Origin: Campylobacterales bacterium
GTDB lineage: Bacteria; Campylobacterota; Campylobacteria; Campylobacterales; JALSKU01
Assembly (NCBI GenBank): GCA_027038335.1
Contig: JALVWI010000207.1
Location: forward strand, 1-9,372
DNA: 9,372 bases
Direction: 5' to 3'
Of the stretch, positions 1 to 6,394 are shown piece after piece. How positions within the stretch are numbered: the first letter of the stretch is position 1; each line of letters begins with the position of its first letter. The notes beneath the pieces are model-generated. The model saw nothing but the letters and a program-made list of their open reading frames with translations. It did not search any database and had not been told where the DNA came from. The translations under genes were made by a program, and so were the position numbers.

Positions 1-790
1 CTTTTTCATCACCAAAAGCCGCTGCTATTTTAACTGCACCGTTTATATCTGTAAGATTATTAAAACTTGCTTCACCTTTTAGAGTTTTAAAATTTTTAGT
101 GTAAAAATTATCAAATTCATACAATGCTCCTCTTTGGTGAGGATTTTCACCATATCTTGTATCTGCTACTTTATTTCCGACTATAAACTGCTTTTTACCA
201 AAACCGCCGTTAAATCTCTCATTCATATAGTTTGCTATCATACTATCATAACTTGCAGTATGAGAATAAGCTTTTATCATCAAATCTCTTCTAAAATCTT
301 CGCTATCTTTGCCCTCTTTTAAAGCCTCTATAACACTTCCATAATCCTCTTTATCAGTAATAATCAATACATCTTTAAAATTTTTAGCGGCACTTCGTAC
401 CATCGTAGGACCGCCGATGTCAATATTTTCAATAATCTCTTCAAAATCATCCGTTTTTTGAATGGTTTCTTTAAAAGGATAAAGATTGACACAAACTAGG
501 TCAATAGCTCTAACTTGCAACTCATTTGCCTCTTTTATATGTGACTCTTTATCCCTGCGATATAAAATACCGCCATGGATATAAGGGTTTAAAGTCTTAA
601 CTCTTCCTTCAAAGCACTCCGGAAACTTTGTAACTTCATCTATCTCTATAGCATTTATACCGTTTTGTTTCAAAAGTTTAAAAGTCCCGCCTGTTGAAAT
701 GATCTCATATCCAAGTTCTTCAAGCGAGCTTGCAAACTCAACAATGCCCTCTTTATCACTAACACTTAAAAGTGCTCTTTTTTTTATCAT
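1..790 (-). CDS. purH: Bifunctional purine biosynthesis protein PurH (AICAR transformylase / IMP cyclohydrolase), N-terminal part
   Basis: PurH carries out the last two steps of IMP synthesis in the cytoplasm: formylation of AICAR and closure of FAICAR to IMP. Only residues 1-263 of a usual ~510 are present; the gene runs off the left edge with no stop, so it is cut by the window rather than broken. The N-terminal cyclohydrolase (MGS-like) domain shows STGGT at about residues 32-36, EGRVKTLNPYIHGGIL at 61-76 and DIGGPTMVRSAAKN at 124-137. The transformylase domain begins around RYGENPHQ at 212-219. The ATG at 790-788 is preceded by AGGAGA (801-796) at normal spacing. It lies 17 bases after the 203-residue exported-protein gene and downstream of purL on the same strand, so the three probably share a transcript. 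The residues missing to the left include the transformylase active site. Confidence 0.96.
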   Translation of the reverse strand, partial: MIKKRALLSVSDKEGIVEFASSLEELGYEIISTGGTFKLLKQNGINAIEIDEVTKFPECFEGRVKTLNPYIHGGILYRRDKESHIKEANELQVRAIDLVCVNLYPFKETIQKTDDFEEIIENIDIGGPTMVRSAAKNFKDVLIITDKEDYGSVIEALKEGKDSEDFRRDLMIKAYSHTASYDSMIANYMNERFNGGFGKKQFIVGNKVADTRYGENPHQRGALYEFDNFYTKNFKTLKGEASFNNLTDINGAVKIAAAFGDEK

Positions 791-807
791 CTATATCTCC
801 TGTCTAA

Positions 808-1419
808 TTATTTTCTGTTTTTACATTTTAAAAATTGATTTACTTCATTTGTATAGTTTAAAAATTGATAGTCAACTACTGTTTTTTTTAATTCTGTAGC
901 ATCCTCTTCAACGCCGTAAAGATAAACATTTAAACTAAGATAAAAATTACCGTATCTAAGCTGTGCATCCTCAGGAAGAAGTTTCAAAGCATAATCATCA
1001 CCGCCCCATCTACTCCACAATCCTTCAAAGTCACTATTTATCTCATTTGCTACACTTTCAACTTTATCTTTATAATCATAAGCATCAGCTATATCAAACT
1101 CATCGATAAAACCGTTTTTATCTATATGATATTTCCAAAGACCTGACTTTATAGGATATATATAATCCCTCTCTTTTATATATGAACCGGGTTTGATATA
1201 CCAATCTGCTCCATCAATTTTTATCTTTCCAAATCCAAGTTTTTTATACACTTTTGTATTTCCAAAAAGAGGCAATCCTTTAAGCCCCTCATCCAATATA
1301 TCCCCTACTCTCATAGGAGCATCTAAAAAGGCTTCATTGCTGTATTGGTCTGCACACTCTTTGGAAAAAAGAGCAACTACTACAAAAAGAAGAAAAAATA
1401 GAAACTTTTTTAAGTTCAT
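808..1419 (-). CDS. Hypothetical exported protein between purL and purH
   Basis: I do not recognise this 203-residue protein. It starts MNLKK followed by a run of about 14 hydrophobic residues (roughly 6-19), which looks like an export signal. The following LFSKEC does not fit a lipobox, so a periplasmic or membrane-anchored product is more likely than a lipoprotein. The mature part is polar, rich in Tyr, Asp and Lys, with no further membrane segment. Two cysteines remain, near residue 22 and near the C-terminus (about 199). A segment around residues 99-108 (DKNGFIDEFD) resembles part of an EF-hand loop but lacks the usual first and last ligands. The start is 3 bases past the purL stop and has only a weak ribosome-binding site, so translational coupling to purL is likely; purH follows 17 bases later. 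The position suggests co-transcription with purine genes but gives no clear functional link. Reality of the gene is supported by its length, signal-like N-terminus and tight fit in the operon. Confidence 0.8.
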   Translation of the reverse strand: MNLKKFLFFLLFVVVALFSKECADQYSNEAFLDAPMRVGDILDEGLKGLPLFGNTKVYKKLGFGKIKIDGADWYIKPGSYIKERDYIYPIKSGLWKYHIDKNGFIDEFDIADAYDYKDKVESVANEINSDFEGLWSRWGGDDYALKLLPEDAQLRYGNFYLSLNVYLYGVEEDATELKKTVVDYQFLNYTNEVNQFLKCKNRK

Positions 1420-1422
1420 GCT

Positions 1423-3621
1423 CTACAAGTCACTCTCTATCAACTCCTCAAATGAGTTAAAATAAATATTTTTCAAAACCTTTACATCTCTTCTAATTTC
1501 ATCTAGGATAAATTTATCTCCCTCAATACTACCTATTTTTTGATAACTTAAGCCGGATTTACTAGCTAAATCTTCAAAAACTTTATCATCATTTATCTCA
1601 ACTATTGCTCTGCTAAAAGTTTCACTAAATATGTCAAGTGCATTTTTAAAACCGCTTGATACATTGATACCCTTGTTAGCTAAAACTGACATTTTATATA
1701 ATGCCACAGCAATACCACCGACATTTACATCTTTGGCAGCATCGATGATACCTTTATCATTTGCATCTCTTATAAGTTTCCAAAGTTTTAACTCTTTTTC
1801 ATACTCAAGCTCCGGCAAAGTACCGCTAACTTCCCAAAACATCTCTTTCAAAAGCAAACTTCCACCAAAATCACTTCTAGTTTCACCTATCAAATATATG
1901 CTGTTACCCTCTTTTTGGAAAAAGCTTGGAATTGTCTTATCGGCATCTTCATTAACTCCAACCATCACGATAGCCGGAGTAGGATATATACCCTCACCGT
2001 TTGTTTCATTATACAGCGATACATTACCGCTGACTACCGGAGTATCGAGCTCTTTACATGCCTCTTTTATACCTTCACACCCTTTGGCAAACTGCCACAT
2101 AATTTCTGGATTTTCAGGATTACCGTAGTTTAGACAATCAGTTATCGCTTTTGGAGTCGCACCGCTCATGGCTACATTTCTTCCACTCTCCACTACCGCA
2201 GCAGCAGCACCTTTAAATGGGTCTATATAACAATATCTTGGATTGCAATCGCTACTTAAAGAAAGCCCTACTCCGCTCTCTTTTACTCTTATAGCTGACG
2301 CATCAAGTGAGCCGGGAGCTTTTATGGTATTGGTTTGCACCATAGAGTCATACTGTTTATATATCCATGACTTATCAACCACTTCCGGAGATGCCGCAAG
2401 TTTGTCAAAAACTTCATTGACATTTAGTGAGCTTATATCAGCTTTTATCTCTTTTATCTCATCTAAGTATGCAGGTTTTTTTACTGCTCTATCAAGTACC
2501 GGAGCATTTTCGCCTACTGGATCTATCGGTATATCAGCTACTTTTTCTCCATGCCAAAAAAGCTCCATATTACCGGTGTCTGTAACTTCTCCTATGATCT
2601 TAGCATCAAGTTCCCACCTTTTAAATATCTCAAGAACTTTATCTTCATACCCCTTTTTAGCGCATATCAACATCCTCTCTTGAGACTCACTTAGCATAAA
2701 TTCAAACGGTTCCATTCCCTCTTCTCTTGCCGGAACTTGATCAAGATGCATTATCATGCCGCTTCCACTTCGTCCAGCCATCTCAAAAGAGCTACTTGTA
2801 AGTCCTGCTGCACCCATATCTTGGATACCTACTATATAGTCATGCTTAAAAAGTTCCAAACAAGCTTCAAGCAAAAGTTTTTCGGTAAACGGATCTCCTA
2901 CTTGAACAGTCGGTCTTAGAGATTTATTCTCTTCAGTAAAGCTATCACTTGCCATAACAGCCCCACCTAGACCATCTCTTCCTGTTTTGCTACCTACATA
3001 TATGACTGGATTGCCCACACCCTCAGCCAATCCATAAAAAATCTCATCACTTTTACAAACTCCGAGGGTAAAAGCATTTACCAATATATTGCCATTATAG
3101 CAGTCATCAAAAAATGTCTCTCCTCCGACAGTCGGCACTCCCATGCAGTTTCCATAATCTCCGATACCTGCTACCACACCACGAACTAAATACCTTTGAT
3201 ATTTGCCTATTTTATCATTTTTTCTAATACTTCCAAATCTTAAAGAATTCATATTGGCAACAGGTCTAGCACCCATAGTAAATACATCTCTAAGAATTCC
3301 GCCTACTCCGGTAGCTGCCCCTTGATAAGGCTCTATAAAGCTAGGGTGGTTGTGACTCTCCATCTTAAAAACAGCTGCTAAACCGTCTCCTATATCTATA
3401 ACACCGGCATTCTCGCCGGGTCCTTGTATCACCCACGGAGCTTTGGTAGGAAATCCATTTAAGTACTTCTTGCTTGATTTGTAAGAGCAATGCTCACTCC
3501 ACATAGAAGAAAATATTTGAAGCTCAAGCATATTTGGCTCTCTGCCCATTATCTTTAAAATATTTTGATATTCATCTTTTGTAAGCTTTAGTTTTTGAAG
3601 TGTTTGTTCAATGTTTTTCAT
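1423..3621 (-). CDS. purL: Phosphoribosylformylglycinamidine synthase subunit PurL (small, multi-subunit type)
   Basis: PurL is the ATP-dependent synthetase subunit that converts FGAR to FGAM in the fourth step of IMP synthesis, using ammonia delivered by the glutaminase PurQ with the help of PurS. At 732 residues it is the short, Bacillus/Thermotoga-type form, not the ~1300-residue fused enzyme; purQ and purS are not in this window. Visible signatures are MWSEHCSYK near residues 40-48 (conserved His 44), KMESHNHPS near 87-94, the Gly-rich GAATGVGGILRD near 101-112, GGETFFDD near 166-173, and further on DMGAAGLTSSSFEMA and MLSESQERML. I chose the ATG at 3621-3619 because AGGGAA (3631-3626) stands at correct spacing and the protein then begins in the family manner. 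A longer in-frame reading back to a TTG at 3696 would only translate the repeat-rich leader. A promoter and leader lie upstream. The gene leads a unit with the exported-protein gene and purH. Confidence 0.97.
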   Translation of the reverse strand: MKNIEQTLQKLKLTKDEYQNILKIMGREPNMLELQIFSSMWSEHCSYKSSKKYLNGFPTKAPWVIQGPGENAGVIDIGDGLAAVFKMESHNHPSFIEPYQGAATGVGGILRDVFTMGARPVANMNSLRFGSIRKNDKIGKYQRYLVRGVVAGIGDYGNCMGVPTVGGETFFDDCYNGNILVNAFTLGVCKSDEIFYGLAEGVGNPVIYVGSKTGRDGLGGAVMASDSFTEENKSLRPTVQVGDPFTEKLLLEACLELFKHDYIVGIQDMGAAGLTSSSFEMAGRSGSGMIMHLDQVPAREEGMEPFEFMLSESQERMLICAKKGYEDKVLEIFKRWELDAKIIGEVTDTGNMELFWHGEKVADIPIDPVGENAPVLDRAVKKPAYLDEIKEIKADISSLNVNEVFDKLAASPEVVDKSWIYKQYDSMVQTNTIKAPGSLDASAIRVKESGVGLSLSSDCNPRYCYIDPFKGAAAAVVESGRNVAMSGATPKAITDCLNYGNPENPEIMWQFAKGCEGIKEACKELDTPVVSGNVSLYNETNGEGIYPTPAIVMVGVNEDADKTIPSFFQKEGNSIYLIGETRSDFGGSLLLKEMFWEVSGTLPELEYEKELKLWKLIRDANDKGIIDAAKDVNVGGIAVALYKMSVLANKGINVSSGFKNALDIFSETFSRAIVEINDDKVFEDLASKSGLSYQKIGSIEGDKFILDEIRRDVKVLKNIYFNSFEELIESDL

Positions 3622-3625
3622 AGTA

Positions 3626-3631
3626 TTCCCT
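3626..3631 (-). promoter_or_regulatory. Ribosome-binding site of purL
   Basis: The minus strand reads AGGGAA, then four bases, then ATG at 3621. This is the only good Shine-Dalgarno match near the beginning of the frame and decides the start in favour of 3621 over the TTG at 3696. Confidence 0.75.
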
Positions 3632-3643
3632 GCATTATTAGTC

Positions 3644-3720
3644 GGTATATTTGTTATTGGTATATTTGTATATTTGCAACTAACCTCACGCACCAATAAA
3701 CAAATAACAAATATACCAAT
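3644..3720. repeat. Direct and inverted repeats in the purL leader
   Basis: The 9-mer GTATATTTG occurs three times in the same orientation (3645-3653, 3660-3668, 3668-3676) and once inverted (CAAATATAC, 3708-3716). Extended matches give two overlapping perfect inverted repeats. In one, 15 bases at 3644-3658 match the reverse complement of 3703-3717; in the other, 14 bases at 3656-3669 match that of 3707-3720. In a transcript starting near 3725 the same upstream arm could pair with either downstream arm, giving two mutually exclusive stems with loops of about 44 and 37 bases, both ending before the purL ribosome-binding site. No U-tract follows, so it is not an ordinary terminator. It could instead be a cluster of operator sites. 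The repeats are read directly; a regulatory role is inferred. Confidence 0.7.
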
Positions 3721-3731
3721 ACACTATTAAG

Positions 3732-3737
3732 ATTATA
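3732..3737 (-). promoter_or_regulatory. Probable purL promoter (-10 box)
   Basis: On the minus strand a perfect TATAAT is preceded by a T-rich tract (seven T at 3745-3739, then TG). No -35 box is recognisable at 17 bases; the position reads GCAACT. A T-rich tract with a strong -10 and no -35 is the known pattern of sigma-70 promoters in Campylobacter. Transcription would start near 3725, giving a leader of roughly 100 bases before purL that contains the repeat cluster. Confidence 0.55.
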
Positions 3738-3761
3738 CAAAAAAAGAGATAATGAGTTGCT

Positions 3762-4049
3762 TTAATACACCTCTTTTCTATGTGCAATTCTTACTATATG
3801 AATGATCAATTTTTTATCTATCTTTTCATATATCACTCTATAGTTTCGCAATCTAAGTCTATAAAAACCTTTCCATTGACCTTTTAATCTTTTTATTTTG
3901 GATTGTTTTAATAGTTCATTTTCATACTCTATACAATATGCTTCTATAAATAGACTCAGAGATTGGACAATATACACTTTTGTTTGATGATCAAGCTTAT
4001 CCAATTCCTTTTTTGCTGCAGGATGAAATTCAAGCCTATATATTGACAT
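3762..4049 (-). CDS. RelE/ParE-family toxin of a type II toxin-antitoxin module
   Basis: This is a 95-residue protein of the usual length and pattern for the RelE/ParE fold. It has an N-terminal strand (YRLEFHPAAKKELDKL, residues 4-19), two helices, then a basic C-terminal half with LKGQWKGFYRLRLRNYRVIYE (about 55-75) and IHIVRIAHRKEVY (83-95). RelE members bind ribosomes and cut mRNA in the A site, while ParE members poison gyrase. The Arg-rich core (R64, R66, R71), HR at 90-91 and C-terminal Tyr 95 look more RelE-like, but the activity is inferred. The start is one base after the antitoxin stop (TAAAATG), with GAGGAG about 14 bases upstream inside the antitoxin gene, so the pair is coupled. 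No hairpin terminator follows, so transcription could continue into purL. Confidence 0.88.
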   Translation of the reverse strand: MSIYRLEFHPAAKKELDKLDHQTKVYIVQSLSLFIEAYCIEYENELLKQSKIKRLKGQWKGFYRLRLRNYRVIYEKIDKKLIIHIVRIAHRKEVY

Positions 4050-4050
4050 T

Positions 4051-4278
4051 TTAGAGTCCGAGCTCCTCTTTTATACTCTCAAGTGAGATAGTTTTTACTT
4101 TTCCTTCATGTATTTCAGATGAACGCTTTTGTGCAAGTTTTAGATCTAGTGTATCGAAATATTGACTTAAAGCTTCAGCAACCATATGACTCTTTTTTTC
4201 TCCAAGCTCTTTGGAAAAATCCGATAATTCTTGGACAATATAATCAGGCAAAGTAAAAGTAGCTTTTAATGATTGCAT
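4051..4278 (-). CDS. Ribbon-helix-helix antitoxin (CopG/ParD/RelB-like)
   Basis: This 75-residue protein has two expected parts. Residues 1-43 look like a ribbon-helix-helix DNA-binding domain: a strand with alternating residues (LKATFTLP), then helices PDYIVQELSDFSKELG and KKSHMVAEALSQYFDTLD. Residues 44-75 form a charged tail ending in GKVKTISLESIKEELGL, of the kind that wraps and neutralises RelE/ParE toxins. It precedes the toxin gene by one base, the normal antitoxin-first order. The ATG at 4278 has AAGGAG (4289-4284) at good spacing. A consensus promoter with an overlapping palindrome lies directly upstream, suggesting autorepression by the antitoxin and its toxin complex, as known for such modules. 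The exact family name cannot be settled by eye. Confidence 0.85.
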   Translation of the reverse strand: MQSLKATFTLPDYIVQELSDFSKELGEKKSHMVAEALSQYFDTLDLKLAQKRSSEIHEGKVKTISLESIKEELGL

Positions 4279-4302
4279 ACTAACTCCTTTTTTATATTGC
4301 TA

Positions 4303-4331
4303 ATTATACATACTATAAGGAATATTGTCAA
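4303..4331 (-). promoter_or_regulatory. Consensus sigma-70 promoter of the toxin-antitoxin module
   Basis: The minus strand carries TTGACA (4331-4326), exactly 17 bases, and TATAAT (4308-4303). Both boxes are perfect consensus matches with ideal spacing. Transcription would start about 18 bases before the antitoxin ATG. The -35 box begins only six bases past the mnmE stop codon, so the module has its own promoter independent of the upstream operon. Confidence 0.85.
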
Positions 4332-4334
4332 TAT
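4322..4334. promoter_or_regulatory. Palindromic operator candidate over the -35 box
   Basis: ATATTG-T-CAATAT is a perfect 13-base inverted repeat covering the whole -35 hexamer; a further ATATTG half-site stands at 4294-4299 near the transcription start. A ribbon-helix-helix antitoxin bound here would block RNA polymerase. The palindrome is seen directly; its use as operator is inferred from how this family is regulated. Confidence 0.55.
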
Positions 4335-4337
4335 AAT

Positions 4338-5678
4338 CTATTTTCCAAGACAAAAACTACCGAACATTTTATCTAGTATTTCATCTCTTTCAAATTTTAT
4401 TGTGATGGATGATATGTGTGATATAGCTTCATTTATTTCGTAGGCTAGCAGTTCAAGCTCACCATCTTTCAAAGGCTCTTTTGCTCTTTTTATAGCTTCT
4501 AGTGCCATTTTACAACTTTGTATCTGCCTTGCGGAGGTTAAAAGTAAGGTATCATCTTTGGAACTATTATCAAGATACTCTTTTAATGTTTCTATAACTA
4601 TGCTTACATCATTTTTGGCACTTATTTTTATAGGATTAAATTCACTAAGTTTTGAGGTATTAAATTTGCAAGGTAAGTCCGACTTATTTAAAAAAACAAA
4701 TATTTTTTTATCTTTTTTATATTTATTTATCATCTTTATAATAGTTTCATCATCTTCATCACACTCTTTTGATATATCAAATAAAGCTATCACTACACTA
4801 GCTTTTTCCATAGAGCTTATACTTCTTTGAACTCCTATCTTTTCTATACTATCTTTGGCTTCTCTAATTCCAGCCGTATCAACTATCTTTACAAGATGAG
4901 TTCCAAGCTTTATCTCCTCTTCGATAGTATCTCTTGTCGTTCCGGCTATATCGCTTATGATAGCTCTTTGATAATTTAAAAGTTTATTTAAAAGTGAACT
5001 TTTCCCGACATTTGGCTTACCTACTATCGCTATATCAAATCCATTTATCAAACCCTCTTTTTGAAGACTTGCTTGAACTATCTTATCTATACTTTTTTCT
5101 ATATATTGAAGCTTAGAGCTTATATCATTTTCTAGCTCTTTAGGCAAATCCTCTTCGGCATAGTCTATATTTACCTCTATAAAAGCCAATATCTCTACAA
5201 GTTTATCTCTTAAATCATTTACAAAATCTTTTAAATCACCTTTTAACTGTTTAGAGAGTAAATGGAGTGCATCTTCACTTTTGGTTTCTATGATTTTAGC
5301 TATGGCTTCAGCTTTTGTTAAGTCAATTTTACCGTTTAAAAAAGCTCTTTTTGAAAACTCACCCGGATTTGCTAACCTAGCACCTAGGCTTATCACCTCT
5401 TTTAGTATAACATTTGCCACAACTATACCGCCATGACTTTGAAACTCCACTATATCTTCACCGGTAAAACTATATGGGGATTTGAAGTAGAGTATTATAG
5501 CTTCATCTATGATAGAGTTATCTTGTTTGTAAAGATATGATAAAGTTGCATACCTTGGAATGATAGTATCTTTTTTTGAAAGTTTTTGTGCGATTTGTAA
5601 GGCTTTATCTCCACTAACTCTTATGATAGAGATAGAGCCTATGCCATGAGCAGTCGCGATAGCCGCGATAGTTTCCAT
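4338..5678 (-). CDS. mnmE: tRNA modification GTPase MnmE (TrmE)
   Basis: MnmE works with MnmG to place the (carboxymethyl)aminomethyl group on C5 of the wobble uridine of certain tRNAs, using GTP, methylene-tetrahydrofolate and FAD. The 446 residues match the family length. Domain order is an N-terminal folate-binding domain beginning METIAAIATAHGIGSISIIRVSG, a helical domain, an inserted Ras-like G domain, and the C-terminal helix. G-domain motifs are GKPNVGKSS (220-228), GTTRD (246-250), DTAG (267-270) and NKSD (331-334). The catalytic C-terminal motif is present as FCLGK (442-446), so the protein is complete and expected to be active. The ATG shares its A with the last base of the jag stop (TAATG), with a weak AAAGAG upstream, indicating translation coupled to jag. 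The toxin-antitoxin promoter begins right behind its stop. Confidence 0.97.
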   Translation of the reverse strand: METIAAIATAHGIGSISIIRVSGDKALQIAQKLSKKDTIIPRYATLSYLYKQDNSIIDEAIILYFKSPYSFTGEDIVEFQSHGGIVVANVILKEVISLGARLANPGEFSKRAFLNGKIDLTKAEAIAKIIETKSEDALHLLSKQLKGDLKDFVNDLRDKLVEILAFIEVNIDYAEEDLPKELENDISSKLQYIEKSIDKIVQASLQKEGLINGFDIAIVGKPNVGKSSLLNKLLNYQRAIISDIAGTTRDTIEEEIKLGTHLVKIVDTAGIREAKDSIEKIGVQRSISSMEKASVVIALFDISKECDEDDETIIKMINKYKKDKKIFVFLNKSDLPCKFNTSKLSEFNPIKISAKNDVSIVIETLKEYLDNSSKDDTLLLTSARQIQSCKMALEAIKRAKEPLKDGELELLAYEINEAISHISSITIKFERDEILDKMFGSFCLGK

Positions 5679-6394
5679 TACTCTTTATTTTTATCTTTAT
5701 TGAAGTCATTGACCAAGACATATTTTCCACCGTTTCTTGCGGTTCTTATGCCTACATACTTATCAGGAAATTGCTCTCTTAACTCTTCGAGGGCAATTTT
5801 TACCAAAATCCCGTCAAGCACTTTTGTTTGAGCTCTTCCGTTATTTTTTATCTTTTCTATGACATGTTCGAGATATTTTTTTATCATCTCTTTTTGGTTG
5901 CTTAAAAATTCAGCTATCTCAAGTCTCACATTTACATCATACTTGATATTTGCCCAATTATACAAAAGATAAGAAAATGCTTTATACCTATAACCCTCTT
6001 TGCCTATAAGAAGTGCGGCATCTTCTCCGTCAACATATATACAGACTGTATTGTCATTATATTTTTCTATTTTTTTAAGCTCTATTTCATAGCAACTTGC
6101 GTTTAAAAGTCTTTTAACACCATTTTCTATAAGCATTATAACTTCATCATTTACACTACAAACTGATCTATTTTTTAGACTATTTTTACTTTTTTGCTTC
6201 TCTTTTTTTATCTCTTTAGATTTTTTATCTTTTTTTGTAACTGATATAATTGCATTTTTTTTAAACATCCCCAAAAGTCCGGCACTTGGATGTTGAAGTA
6301 TAGCAATATCCAATTCCACAATAGAACAGTCAAACTCTTTTGTAGCTTTTTGATACGCTTCATCTATAGTTTTAGCTTCTATTTTAGTACTCAT
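5678..6394 (-). CDS. jag: RNA-binding protein Jag/KhpB (Jag-N, KH and degenerate R3H domains)
   Basis: Jag (KhpB) proteins are cytoplasmic RNA-binding proteins commonly encoded next to yidC; in Gram-positive bacteria KhpB pairs with KhpA and affects cell division and envelope growth. The 238 residues show a Jag-N domain (about 1-50, starting MSTKIEAKTIDEAYQKATKEF), a lysine-rich linker (54-75), a KH domain (about 84-160) with its GKEG loop in LIGKEGYRYKAF (129-140), and a C-terminal segment from about 188 in the place of R3H. That segment (KVLDGILVKIALEELREQFPDKYVG) has no histidine, so the Arg-x-x-x-His signature is lost. The start codon overlaps the yidC stop by four bases (ATGA) with AAGG inside yidC as ribosome-binding site; the stop overlaps the mnmE ATG by one base. 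Confidence 0.92.
   Translation of the reverse strand: MSTKIEAKTIDEAYQKATKEFDCSIVELDIAILQHPSAGLLGMFKKNAIISVTKKDKKSKEIKKEKQKSKNSLKNRSVCSVNDEVIMLIENGVKRLLNASCYEIELKKIEKYNDNTVCIYVDGEDAALLIGKEGYRYKAFSYLLYNWANIKYDVNVRLEIAEFLSNQKEMIKKYLEHVIEKIKNNGRAQTKVLDGILVKIALEELREQFPDKYVGIRTARNGGKYVLVNDFNKDKNKE

Noticed and set aside
1120..1200. EF-hand calcium-binding loop in the exported hypothetical protein
   Set aside because: DKNGFIDEFD resembles the middle of an EF-hand loop, but the first ligand position is His and the last is Asp instead of Glu, and there is a single copy.
1350..1419. Lipoprotein signal in the exported hypothetical protein
   Set aside because: The residues before the first cysteine are LFSKE, which break the small-residue lipobox rule at -1 and -2.
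134..2919. Plus-strand open frames opposite purH, the exported-protein gene and purL (for example 1631-2128 and 2243-2683)
   Set aside because: They lie antisense to well-supported genes, have no recognisable domains and show Ser/Leu/Ile-rich compositions typical of complementary-strand shadows.
3622..3696. Longer purL reading from a TTG at 3696, adding 25 residues
   Set aside because: The extension has a repetitive NIPITNIPT composition that simply translates the 15-base leader repeat, lies in the predicted untranslated leader and lacks a ribosome-binding site; the ATG at 3621 has a good one.
3622..3731. Purine riboswitch upstream of purL
   Set aside because: I see none of the conserved junction and loop bases of the purine aptamer; the only structure is the AT-rich repeat pairing.
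3739..3761. Terminator after the toxin gene
   Set aside because: There is a run of seven T on the minus strand but no stem before it; the run fits better as the T-rich tract of the purL promoter.
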